5,699 bases of DNA from Pseudomonadota bacterium (GTDB taxonomy: Bacteria; Pseudomonadota; Gammaproteobacteria; Xanthomonadales; Xanthomonadaceae): contig JAFAFD010000184.1 in the NCBI GenBank assembly GCA_023423675.1, positions 1-5,699 on the forward strand, read 5' to 3'. Position numbers and translations under genes: made by a program. Below are positions 1 to 5,675 of this stretch, piece after piece (the stretch's first letter is position 1; every line of letters begins with the position of its first letter). The notes under the pieces were generated by a model. That model was given only the letters and a program-made list of their open reading frames with translations, was not told the DNA's origin and searched no databases.

Positions 1-57
1 GGGGGGGGGGGGGGGGGGGGGGGGGCGGCCCCCGGGGCCCCCCCCCCGCAGGGGGGC
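1..57. other. Low-complexity G/C run, probable contig-end artefact
   Basis: Positions 1-25 are an uninterrupted run of G. Positions 26-57 are almost only G and C blocks, with a single A at position 50. Nothing else in the window resembles this, and no gene or signal can be read in it. Poly-G runs are a known output of two-colour sequencing chemistry when signal is lost, and they often survive at contig ends. I infer an artefact rather than biology. The boundary with genuine sequence lies somewhere around 48-57, immediately next to the stop codon of the small gene at 58-222, so the extreme 3' end of that gene is slightly less secure. Confidence 0.75.
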
Positions 58-222
58 TCAGGCCACGCGGATGGTCTGGCCGTAGGTGTCGAGCAGGCGC
101 GAGTACACCTCCTCGCCGATCCGCTGGAAGTCCTGGTCGTCGGTCTGACCTTCCACTGCCAGCTGCAGCAGGCCCTCCAGCAGGGCGTGGTCGGTATCGG
201 TACGGGAATCGCTGGGGTGCAT
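58..222 (-). CDS. Small acidic hypothetical protein (54 aa), likely RpoN-dependent
   Basis: I do not recognise this protein. The ATG at 222 is chosen because GGAGG (minus strand, 229-233) sits 6 nt upstream; an in-frame GTG at 246 has no comparable site. The product is 54 residues, acidic (about 11 Asp/Glu against 4 Arg, no Lys), with no Cys, no signal peptide and no membrane segment. The N-terminal 12 residues are polar and probably flexible. Residues 13-23 (ALLEGLLQLAV) and about 31-45 (DFQRIGEEVYSRLLD) look like two amphipathic helices joined by an acidic turn, as in a small adaptor or dimeric regulator, but that is inference. It ends at a TGA at 58-60, abutting the low-quality start of the window. 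A sigma-54-type promoter lies 38 nt upstream of the start codon on the same strand, which supports a real, conditionally expressed gene. It is divergent from the acetyltransferase gene at 433. Confidence 0.65.
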   Translation of the reverse strand: MHPSDSRTDTDHALLEGLLQLAVEGQTDDQDFQRIGEEVYSRLLDTYGQTIRVA

Positions 223-259
223 GGCGGGCCTCCAAAGGCATGACACAGGGGCAACAATC

Positions 260-274
260 GCAAGGGGCGTGCCA
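260..274 (-). promoter_or_regulatory. Sigma-54 (RpoN) -24/-12 promoter for the small gene
   Basis: Read on the minus strand, 274 down to 260 is TGGCACGCCCCTTGC. The accepted sigma-54 core is TGGCAC-N5-TTGC with invariant GG near -24 and GC near -12; this matches at all ten defined positions with the correct 5-nt spacer, and the base after TGGCAC is the preferred G. The base after TTGC is G rather than the usual A/T. Counting 12 nt from the GC places the transcript start near 248, giving a leader of about 26 nt that contains the GGAGG ribosome binding site of the 54-residue gene. Sequence, strand and distance agree, so I think the promoter is genuine; activity has not been shown. Confidence 0.72.
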
Positions 275-283
275 ATCGGGCCG

Positions 284-302
284 TATCCCTCCAGAGGGGA
301 TA
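284..302. repeat. Short inverted repeat TATCCC-N7-GGGATA
   Basis: Two perfect 6-bp arms (284-289 and 297-302) flank a 7-nt spacer; a slightly shifted pairing of CCCTC with GAGGG (287-291/294-298) is also possible. It lies centred about 45 bp upstream of the predicted sigma-54 transcript start. It could be a protein site or a small hairpin. At this length, chance is not excluded. Confidence 0.3.
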
Positions 303-333
303 GCGGCCGCCATCGCTGCAGCTTGAGGGTCGG

Positions 334-348
334 GATCTGACGCAGATC
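334..348. promoter_or_regulatory. Perfect dyad GATCTG-ACG-CAGATC, candidate operator or activator site
   Basis: Arms 334-339 and 343-348 are exact reverse complements around a 3-nt centre. The centre lies about 93 bp upstream of the predicted sigma-54 start on the minus strand, within the usual distance of enhancer-binding-protein sites, and 92 bp upstream of the acetyltransferase start on the plus strand. A second small palindrome, CCTGTTCAGG, follows at 362-371. I cannot assign either to a named regulator; the function is inferred from position and symmetry only. Confidence 0.35.
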
Positions 349-432
349 GTCCAGACCTGCCCCTGTTCAGGCTTCACACGGTCATGGCGCCCGGCTGCGC
401 ACCATGCGCGCAGTCGTCGCAGGAGACAGTCC

Positions 433-735
433 ATGGCTTCGGTCACGCCCCCCGGTCTGGCCTATGAGGTCGAGCACGACCAGGCCAACCACCGTTTCAT
501 CGCCCATGTGCGTGGACAGCGGGCGCTGCTGGACTATCAGATCAAGCGGCGGCGAATGGTCATCACCCATACCGAGGTGCCCGAGCCGATCGCCGGCCGC
601 GGCATCGCCGGCGAGCTGACCCGCGTTGCGCTGCGTTTCGCCCGCGAACACAAGTACAAGGTGGTGCCGGCCTGCGCCTATGCCGAGGCGTTCCTGCAGC
701 GCCACGAGGAGTTTCACGACCTGCTGGTAGGCTGA
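433..735 (+). CDS. GNAT-like N-acetyltransferase domain protein (COG2388/NATD1 type)
   Basis: A 100-residue single-domain protein resembling the short Gcn5-related acetyltransferases of the COG2388 (YjdJ/NATD1) family, which keep only the acetyl-CoA-binding core. Residues 10-45 form the N-terminal beta strands (YEVEHDQANHRFIAHV, then LLDYQIKRRRMVITHTEV). The acetyl-CoA pyrophosphate loop is at 48-60, EVPEPIAGRGIAG, close to the family pattern EVP..-.G.GIG. A helix (LTRVALRFAREHKYK) and the typical strand plus Cys (VVPACAYAEAFLQRH, Cys81) follow. The family is cytoplasmic and its physiological substrate is generally unknown, so no specific acceptor is proposed. The ATG at 433 is supported by AGGAGA at 421-426, spaced 6 nt. 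It is first in a same-strand series with the lipoprotein gene (63 nt downstream) and cfa. Family call is strong, substrate unknown. Confidence 0.88.
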   Translation: MASVTPPGLAYEVEHDQANHRFIAHVRGQRALLDYQIKRRRMVITHTEVPEPIAGRGIAGELTRVALRFAREHKYKVVPACAYAEAFLQRHEEFHDLLVG

Positions 736-798
736 ATGCAGCGGGCCACGCTTCAGCTATCACAGGCGATGATGTACGAACATGAACAGGGGATCCCG

Positions 799-1653
799 AT
801 GAAGACTGGAAACCACCGGCTGCTGCGCGTGAGCGCGCTGGTCGGCGCAATGGGCGTGCTGCTGCTGGCCGGTTGCCAGCGTGGTGAAGAGGCGGCTCCG
901 GCCCCCGACGCGGCACCGGCGGCAGAAGCTGCCGCGACCGGGCCGACGCCGACCACCGAAGCGCCGCTGGACCTGCGCGACGTGGTGGAGAACAACGAGC
1001 GCGAAGTGGTCGGCATCAGCTACCCGGCCGGCATTGATCGCTACCCCGGCCTGGCGCGCGCGCTGCAGGAGTACGCCACGTCCGCCCGCGGCGACCTGCA
1101 GCAGGCGCTGGACGGGCTGGGCAACGACAAGCCGACCGTGCCGTACGAGCTGTCGCTGAGCTTTGAGAAGGTGCTGGAAACCCCGCAGCTGGTGGTGGTC
1201 AGTGCCGATGGCAGCCGTTACACCGGTGGCGCCCACGGCGAGCCGCTGGTGGCGCGTTTCGTGTGGCTGCCGCAGCAGCAGCAGATGCTCAGCGCCAGCA
1301 CGCTGGTGGCCGATGACAAGGGCTGGAAGGCCATCAGTGATTTCGTCGCCGACCAGTTGCGCGAGCGCGTGGCCACCCGCCTCAGCAGCGAGGACATGCA
1401 GCCGGCCGACCTGCAGGAATCGCTGCGCAATGCCTCGCGGATGATTGCGGAGGGTACCGGCCCGCAGGCCGAGAACTTCAGCCAGTTCCAGCCGCTGACC
1501 GACGACAAGGGCCAGATCACGGCGCTGCGTTTCGTGTTCCCGCCCTACCAGGTGGGCCCGTATTCGGACGGCACGCAGACGGCCGATGTGCCGGCCGCGG
1601 TGCTGCTGCCGCACGTGGCCAAGGATTACGTGGCGCTGTTCGCACGCGGGTAA
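799..1653 (+). CDS. DUF4163/DUF3298 (RsiV-like) outer-membrane lipoprotein
   Basis: A 284-residue predicted lipoprotein. The start at 799 is chosen over the in-frame ATG at 736 because AGGGGA lies 5 nt upstream (788-793) and it gives a proper signal peptide: basic N-region (KTGNHRLLR), hydrophobic core, and lipobox LAGC with Cys26. The residue after Cys is Gln, which under the usual sorting rule points to the outer membrane. Residues 27-55 are an Ala/Pro/Glu-rich linker. Residues about 60-160 fit DUF4163, including the characteristic YTGGAHG at 141-147; residues about 170-280 fit DUF3298, with PPYQVGPYSDG at 248-258. These domains occur in the lysozyme-binding anti-sigma factor RsiV and in many envelope lipoproteins. 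This protein has no cytoplasmic anti-sigma segment, so I do not propose anti-sigma activity; a role in the periplasm or in binding envelope polymers is only inference. It ends 17 nt before cfa and is probably co-transcribed with it. Confidence 0.85.
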   Translation: MKTGNHRLLRVSALVGAMGVLLLAGCQRGEEAAPAPDAAPAAEAAATGPTPTTEAPLDLRDVVENNEREVVGISYPAGIDRYPGLARALQEYATSARGDLQQALDGLGNDKPTVPYELSLSFEKVLETPQLVVVSADGSRYTGGAHGEPLVARFVWLPQQQQMLSASTLVADDKGWKAISDFVADQLRERVATRLSSEDMQPADLQESLRNASRMIAEGTGPQAENFSQFQPLTDDKGQITALRFVFPPYQVGPYSDGTQTADVPAAVLLPHVAKDYVALFARG

Positions 1654-1670
1654 CCGCAGACGGAGGATGC

Positions 1671-2786
1671 GTGGACACAGGGTTGCAGGAGCGGGTTGCC
1701 GGCCTGCTCCAGGAAGCCGGGGTCCGCATCGGCGGCACCCAGCCGCAGGACATCCAGGTGCATGACCCGCGCTACTTCGCGCGGGTCATCGCCCAGGGTT
1801 CGCTCGGGCTGGGCGAAAGCTACATGGACGGTTGGTGGGATGCCAACGTCCTGGATGAGTTCCTGGTCCACCTGATGATGGCGCATGTGGATGATCGCGT
1901 GCATGGCTGGCGCGAACTGGCCGATGCGCTGAAGGCGCGGCTGTTCAACCTGCAGGCCGGGCAGGGCAGCTATGAAGTCGGCCGCCGCCATTACGACCTC
2001 GGCAACGACCTGTACCAGGCCATGCTGGGCCAGCGCCTGGTCTACAGCTGCGGCTACTGGCGCAACGCCGCCGACCTGGATGCCGCGCAGGAGGCCAAGC
2101 TCGACCTGGTCTGCCGCAAGCTGGGCTTGCGCCCGGGCCAGCGCGTGCTGGACATTGGCTGTGGCTGGGGCGAGGCACTGAAGTATGCCGCCGAGCGTCA
2201 TGGCGTCAGCGGCGTCGGCGTGACCATCTCGCAGGAGCAGGCGGCCTACGCGCGCGAGCTGTGCGCCGGCCTGCCCATCGAGATCCGCCTGCAGGATTAC
2301 CGCGAACTGGACGAGCCGTTCGACGCGGTGTTTTCCATCGGCATGTTCGAGCATGTGGGCGACAAGAACTACGACCGCTTCTTCGAGGTGGCGCGGCGCT
2401 GCCTGTCACCGCGCGGGCTGCTGCTGCTGCACAGCATCGGCAGCAATGTGTCCCGCCACCGCACTGATCCGTGGATCGCGCGCTACATCTTTCCCAATTC
2501 GATGCTGCCCTCGGCCGCGCAGATCACCCGCGCCTTCGAAGGGCGCTTCGTGCTGGAGGACTGGCACAACTTCGGCACCGACTACGACCTGACGCTGCAG
2601 GCGTGGCGGCGCAACGTGGAGGCGGCGTGGCCGCAGCTGGATGCGCGCTACGACGAGCATTTCCGCCGCATGTGGCGGTTCTACCTGGCCGGATCGATGG
2701 CCACGTTCCGCTGCCGGCATGCGCAGCTGTGGCAGCTGGTGCTGTCGCCGGAGGGTGTGTGCGGCGGGTATGTGGCGCCGCGTTGA
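1671..2786 (+). CDS. cfa: Cyclopropane-fatty-acyl-phospholipid synthase
   Basis: Transfers a methylene group from S-adenosylmethionine to cis double bonds of acyl chains in membrane phospholipids, a late-growth and acid/stress adaptation. The 371-residue length fits (E. coli Cfa is about 382), and similarity to remembered E. coli Cfa runs end to end. Visible features: N-terminal segment ending in GSLGLGESYMDGWW (43-56); HYDLGNDLY (107-115); SAM motif I VLDIGCGWG (159-167), followed by Glu where E. coli has Gly; VGVTISQEQ (182-190). The bicarbonate-site residues are all present with a constant offset of 12 from E. coli: Cys127, Glu227, His254, Ile256, Tyr305. The start is GTG at 1671, with GGAGG at 1662-1666; an ATG at 1667 overlaps the Shine-Dalgarno region, is out of frame and opens only 32 codons. 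Residues 4-30 already align with the E. coli N-terminus, supporting this start. It follows the lipoprotein gene by 17 nt with no promoter visible between, and ends at an intrinsic terminator. Confidence 0.96.
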   Translation: MDTGLQERVAGLLQEAGVRIGGTQPQDIQVHDPRYFARVIAQGSLGLGESYMDGWWDANVLDEFLVHLMMAHVDDRVHGWRELADALKARLFNLQAGQGSYEVGRRHYDLGNDLYQAMLGQRLVYSCGYWRNAADLDAAQEAKLDLVCRKLGLRPGQRVLDIGCGWGEALKYAAERHGVSGVGVTISQEQAAYARELCAGLPIEIRLQDYRELDEPFDAVFSIGMFEHVGDKNYDRFFEVARRCLSPRGLLLLHSIGSNVSRHRTDPWIARYIFPNSMLPSAAQITRAFEGRFVLEDWHNFGTDYDLTLQAWRRNVEAAWPQLDARYDEHFRRMWRFYLAGSMATFRCRHAQLWQLVLSPEGVCGGYVAPR

Positions 2787-2796
2787 TCGGAACAAG

Positions 2797-2817
2797 CATC
2801 CACGCCATGCGTGGATG
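2797..2817. repeat. SMAG-like hairpin downstream of cfa
   Basis: A perfect 9-bp stem, CATCCACGC (2797-2805) with GCGTGGATG (2809-2817), closes a 3-nt CAT loop. Hairpins built on ATCCACGC are common between genes in Stenotrophomonas and resemble the stems of the SMAG (GTAG-headed REP) family. The GTAG head is absent here, so I read it as a degenerate or partial member. It lies 10 nt after the cfa stop codon and just before the terminator hairpin, and might help protect the mRNA 3' end. Confidence 0.5.
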
Positions 2818-2825
2818 GCTCCAAC

Positions 2826-2857
2826 AAAAAAACCGCCCGGTTTCCCGGGCGGTTTTC
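2826..2857. terminator. Bidirectional intrinsic terminator between cfa and dcp
   Basis: A 12-bp GC-rich stem (2829-2840 with 2845-2856) closes a TTTC loop. On the plus strand the stem ends in TTTT followed by a T-rich stretch (CATTTC), terminating cfa. On the minus strand the run of seven A at 2826-2832 becomes seven U, a stronger signal, located 24 nt past the dcp stop codon. The convergent gene arrangement fits a shared terminator. Confidence 0.92.
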
Positions 2858-2880
2858 ATTTCACGCTACCGCGCGGGCGA

Positions 2881-3855
2881 TCAGTTGCCGGCGCCGGTCA
2901 GGCCACGCTTTTCCAGCAGCGGTTCGATCTGCGGCTCGTGGCCGGCGAAATCGCGGAACAGCTGCATGGCATCCACGCTGCCGCCCTTGGACAGCAGGGT
3001 CGCGCGGAAGTGGTCGCCGTTCTTGCGGCTCAGGCCACCGTTGTCCTTGAACCACTTCTGGGTGTTGGCGTCCAGCACTTCCGACCAGATGTAGGCGTAG
3101 TAGCCGGCCGAGTAGCCGCCCATGATGTGGCTGAAGTACGGGGTACGGTAGCGCGGCGGAACCGGCGCGTAGTAGATCCCGTCCTTCTCCAGCGCGGCGC
3201 GCTCGAAGGCCATCACGTCCTTGGCCGCCGGCACCTTGTCGGCTGCCAGCTGGTGCCAGTTCTGGTCCAGCATCGCTGCACCCAGGTATTCGGTGGTGGC
3301 GAAGCCCTGGTTGAACTTGGCCGCGGCCAGCACCTTGTCCAGCAGCGCCTGCGGCATCGCCGAGCCGTTCTGGTAGTGCTTGGCGTAGTTCTTCAGGATG
3401 GCCGGGTTGTCGGCCCACATCTCGTTGACCTGCGAGGGGAACTCGACGAAGTCGCGCGGCACGGCGGTGCCCGAGAAGTACGGGTACTTCACGTTGGAGA
3501 ACATGCCGTGCAGGGCGTGGCCGAATTCGTGGAAGGTGGTGCTCACCTCATCCCAGGTCAGCAGGGTCGGCTGGCCGGCCGGCGGCTTGGGGATGTTCAG
3601 GTGGTTGGCGACCACCGGCTTGAAGCCGGTCAGCTTGGACTGCGAGACGTAGGAGTTCATCCAGGCGCCACCGCGCTTGGACGCACGCGCGTACGGGTCG
3701 AAGATGAAGATCGCCAGCTGGCTGCCGTCGGCATCGAACACGTCATAGACGGTGACGTCGTCGTGGTACACCGGCAGGTCGGTGCGCTGCTTGAAGGTCA
3801 GGCCGAATTCTTGGTTGGCGGCGAAGAACACGCCGTTCTCCAGCACGTTCTTCAT
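2881..3855 (-). pseudogene. C-terminal Dcp fragment with the zinc site, no credible start
   Basis: The open frame after the amber codon carries HEFGH and the whole C-terminal catalytic half (324 residues from the first Met at 3855). The bases before that ATG (TACTTCGAG) offer no properly spaced ribosome binding site, and the fragment would lack a signal peptide. It is therefore unlikely to be an independent gene; it is the remainder of dcp. Confidence 0.6.
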
Positions 3856-3873
3856 CTCGAAGTACGGCTTGAG

Positions 3874-3876
3874 CTA
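3874..3876 (-). other. In-frame amber codon in dcp
   Basis: The plus strand reads CTA, so the coding strand reads TAG between the codons for S391 (TCC) and L393 (CTC). Six sense codons (LKPYFE) separate it from the next Met in the same frame, which proves there is no frameshift. The expected residue, from remembered E. coli Dcp, is Gln. Confidence 0.95.
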
Positions 3877-5049
3877 GGATTCGTCGAAGTTGTACTTGGC
3901 CTGGCGCACCTTCTCGCTGTAGAACGCCCAGTCCCACGGCTCCAGCGCGAAGGTCTTCTTGCCGGCGGCCTTCTGTTCCTTGTCGATCATCGCCTGCAGG
4001 TCGGCGGCTTCGCGCTTGGCGTTGGCCACGGCGGCCGGGGCCAGCTTGCCCAGCATCGCGTTGACGGCTTCGGGGTTCTTCGCGGTCTGGTTGGTCAGGT
4101 TGTACGCGGCGAAGTTCGGGAAGCCCATCAGCTTCGCCTTGTCGGCGCGCAGCTGCATGATGCGCGAGACCAGGGCGGTGTTGTCGAACTCACCACCGCG
4201 GCTGCCACGGGTGATCGAGGCTTCGTAGATCTTCTGGCGCAGCGCGCGGTTGGCCAGGTTGGTCAGCGGCGGCTGGCCGGTGGTGTTGAGCAGGGTGATC
4301 ACGTACTTGCCGTCCAGGCCGCGGGCCTTGGCGGCTTCGGCGGCAGCGGCGATCTGTTCCTGGGACAGGCCGTCGAGCTGCTTGACGTCGTCGACGGTGA
4401 TCGCCGAGGCGTTCACTTCCGACTGCACGTTCTGGCTGAACTTGGTGCCCAGGTTGGCCAGCTCGGCGTTCATGGTCTTCAGCGTGGCCTTGTCGGCCTC
4501 GGACAGCTTGGCGCCGGAGCGCACGTAGTTGTCGTAGTACTTCTCGACCAGGCGCACGCCTTCGGCGTCCAGGCCCAGCTGGCTGCGGGTGTCATACAGC
4601 GCCTGGATGCGGGCGAACAGCTTGCCGTTAAGCGCGATCGCATCGCTGTGCGCGGCGAACTTCGCCGAGTAGTCGGCCTGCAGCTTCTTGCGCGCATCGT
4701 TGGTATCGGCGCCGACCAGGCTGAAGAACACGGTGGTCGCACGGTCCAGCACGTCACCGCTCTTTTCCAGGGCGATGATGGTGTTGTCGAAGGTCGGCTT
4801 GGCCTTGGTGTTGGCGATCGCCTCCACTTCCTTCAGCTGCTGCGCCATGCCGGCGTCGAAGGCCGGGGCGAAGTCGCTGTCCTTGATCTTGTCGAACTGC
4901 GGGAAGTGCAGCGGCAGCGGGCTGTCGGCGAAGAACGGGTTGGCCTGCTGGGCGTTGGCGGCAGCGGCCGGGGTGGCGGCGCTGGCCGAATAGGCGGGCA
5001 GGGCAAGGCCGAGGGTCATGGCCACGGCAAGGGCAAGGCGGGTGGTCAA
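3874..5049 (-). CDS. N-terminal Dcp fragment that would be translated (391 aa)
   Basis: This is the part of the dcp frame read before the amber codon. It keeps the TTG start, Shine-Dalgarno site and signal peptide, so it would be made and exported, but it contains only the mostly helical N-terminal region of the M3 fold (ending YNFDES) and no zinc ligands. It should be catalytically dead and probably unstable. It counts as a gene product only if the stop is real and not suppressed. Confidence 0.5.
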   Translation of the reverse strand: MTTRLALAVAMTLGLALPAYSASAATPAAAANAQQANPFFADSPLPLHFPQFDKIKDSDFAPAFDAGMAQQLKEVEAIANTKAKPTFDNTIIALEKSGDVLDRATTVFFSLVGADTNDARKKLQADYSAKFAAHSDAIALNGKLFARIQALYDTRSQLGLDAEGVRLVEKYYDNYVRSGAKLSEADKATLKTMNAELANLGTKFSQNVQSEVNASAITVDDVKQLDGLSQEQIAAAAEAAKARGLDGKYVITLLNTTGQPPLTNLANRALRQKIYEASITRGSRGGEFDNTALVSRIMQLRADKAKLMGFPNFAAYNLTNQTAKNPEAVNAMLGKLAPAAVANAKREAADLQAMIDKEQKAAGKKTFALEPWDWAFYSEKVRQAKYNFDES

Positions 5050-5189
5050 GGCGGTACTCCGGTAAGACAGACAAGTGCCCGAGGTTAACCCGCCCGGCCC
5101 GCGCGCCACTTGTGTCAAAAGGCATGCCCGGCGGCGCAAACCGGCGCGGCCTGCGATTACCATGGGGCTCCCCCTCCGGACGGTACGCC
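5050..5189. promoter_or_regulatory. Divergent intergenic region between dcp and gpx
   Basis: This 140-bp region must hold the promoters of both divergent genes. A perfect 7-bp inverted repeat, ACAAGTG (5071-5077) and CACTTGT (5107-5113), is separated by 29 nt and encloses the palindrome GGTTAACC (5083-5090). A TTGACA hexamer on the minus strand (5113-5118) looks like a -35 box for dcp, but no -10 box appears at 16-18 nt, so I do not call a promoter. For the plus strand no convincing sigma-70 pair was seen. Confidence 0.4.
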
Positions 5190-5669
5190 ATGCCCAACGC
5201 CTTCGACTTCGGTTTCGTGGACCTGGATGGCCAGCCGCAGGCATTGGCGCAATACCAGGGCCGGCCGCTGCTGCTGGTCAACGTCGCCAGCCGCTGCGGC
5301 TTCACCCCGCAGTACACCGGCCTGGAACAGCTGTGGCAGGACTACCGCGACCGCGGCCTGGTGGTGGTCGGCTTCCCCTGCAACCAGTTCGGTGCGCAGG
5401 AACCTGGCGATGCGGCGCAGATCCGCCAGTTCTGTTCGCTCGACTACCCGGTCAGCTTCCCGCTCTCGCAGAAGATCGAGGTCAATGGCGAGGGCGCCGA
5501 CCCGCTGTGGCACTGGCTGTCGCACGAAAAGCGCGGCCTGCTGGGCATCGCCCGCATCAAATGGAACTTCAGCAAGTTCCTGCTCGATCGCCAGGGCCGG
5601 GTGGTGGCGCGCTATGCGCCGACCACCGCACCGGAACAGCTGCGCAGCGCGATCGAAGCGCTGCTCTGA
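5190..5669 (+). CDS. Glutathione peroxidase-family thiol peroxidase (BtuE/Gpx type)
   Basis: Reduces hydrogen peroxide and organic or lipid hydroperoxides. It is 159 residues with the thioredoxin-like fold of the family, cytoplasmic (no signal peptide). Key residues: the peroxidatic Cys36 in NVASRCGFTPQY; GFPCNQFG at 61-68; Gln70 in AQEPG; and Trp125-Asn126 in KWNFSKF. Together Cys36, Gln70, Trp125 and Asn126 form the usual catalytic tetrad. Cys82 (RQFCSLDYPVSF) sits where the resolving Cys of thioredoxin-dependent bacterial and plant enzymes lies, so I infer thioredoxin rather than glutathione as reductant. A Cys rather than selenocysteine is used. The ATG at 5190 is chosen because family proteins begin just before this strand; an in-frame GTG at 5112 would add 26 residues unlike the family. 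The ribosome binding site is weak (GGACGG at 5178-5183). Divergent from dcp; a SMAG repeat follows the stop by 6 nt. Confidence 0.95.
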   Translation: MPNAFDFGFVDLDGQPQALAQYQGRPLLLVNVASRCGFTPQYTGLEQLWQDYRDRGLVVVGFPCNQFGAQEPGDAAQIRQFCSLDYPVSFPLSQKIEVNGEGADPLWHWLSHEKRGLLGIARIKWNFSKFLLDRQGRVVARYAPTTAPEQLRSAIEALL

Positions 5670-5675
5670 ACGAGG

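Larger units (their letters stand above)
2881..5049 (-). pseudogene. dcp: M3 peptidyl-dipeptidase Dcp, interrupted by one amber codon
   Basis: Dcp-type zinc metallopeptidases (family M3) remove C-terminal dipeptides from peptides. The full frame has 722 codons after a TTG start at 5049, with GGAG at 5057-5060, 7 nt upstream; no ATG fits better. The start yields a signal peptide (TTRLALAVAMTLGLALPAYSASA, likely cut after Ala24), so the product would be periplasmic. The zinc site HEFGH is at residues 507-511 (His507, Glu508, His511), with the third ligand Glu536 at the canonical spacing of 25 residues in DFVEFPSQ. The C-terminal substrate-binding segment FSHIMGGYSAGYYAYIW is at 639-655. Codon 392 is TAG (3874-3876), where remembered E. 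coli Dcp has Gln in ESQLKPYFE; CAG to TAG is a single transition. There is no frameshift and no other stop, so the lesion is recent, an error, or suppressed. Convergent with cfa, divergent from the peroxidase gene. Confidence 0.9.

Noticed and set aside
223..246. GTG start at 246 for the small gene (62 residues)
   Set aside because: It lies at the predicted sigma-54 transcript start with no room for a ribosome binding site, while the ATG at 222 has GGAGG at ideal spacing.
303..310. GCGGCCGC palindrome
   Set aside because: An 8-bp GC palindrome is expected by chance in DNA this GC-rich, and nothing around it gives it meaning.
382..717. A 111-codon minus-strand frame over the acetyltransferase gene
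   Set aside because: It is the reverse shadow of a convincing GNAT frame. It would run through the divergent control region and has no family resemblance.
736..798. ATG at 736 as the lipoprotein start, immediately after the acetyltransferase stop
   Set aside because: It would put 21 polar residues before the signal peptide. The ATG at 799 has AGGGGA 5 nt upstream and a normal lipoprotein N-terminus.
760..1614. A 284-codon open frame antisense to the lipoprotein gene
   Set aside because: It mirrors the GC-biased lipoprotein frame, shows no signal peptide or domain, and conflicts with a gene that has a lipobox and DUF4163/DUF3298 motifs.
1626..2354. A 242-codon minus-strand frame over cfa
   Set aside because: It is a shadow of a gene with full-length Cfa similarity and all catalytic residues.
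2641..5088. An 815-codon open frame on the plus strand, antisense to dcp
   Set aside because: Its residues are dominated by Val, Gly, Leu, Arg and His in a pattern expected from reading GC-biased codons backwards. It has no recognisable domain and no ribosome binding site, and it runs over the 3' end of cfa and the terminator. The opposite strand has clear M3 peptidase homology.
5113..5118. TTGACA on the minus strand as a sigma-70 -35 box for dcp
   Set aside because: No TATAAT-like hexamer occurs at 16-18 nt; the sequence there is G/C only.
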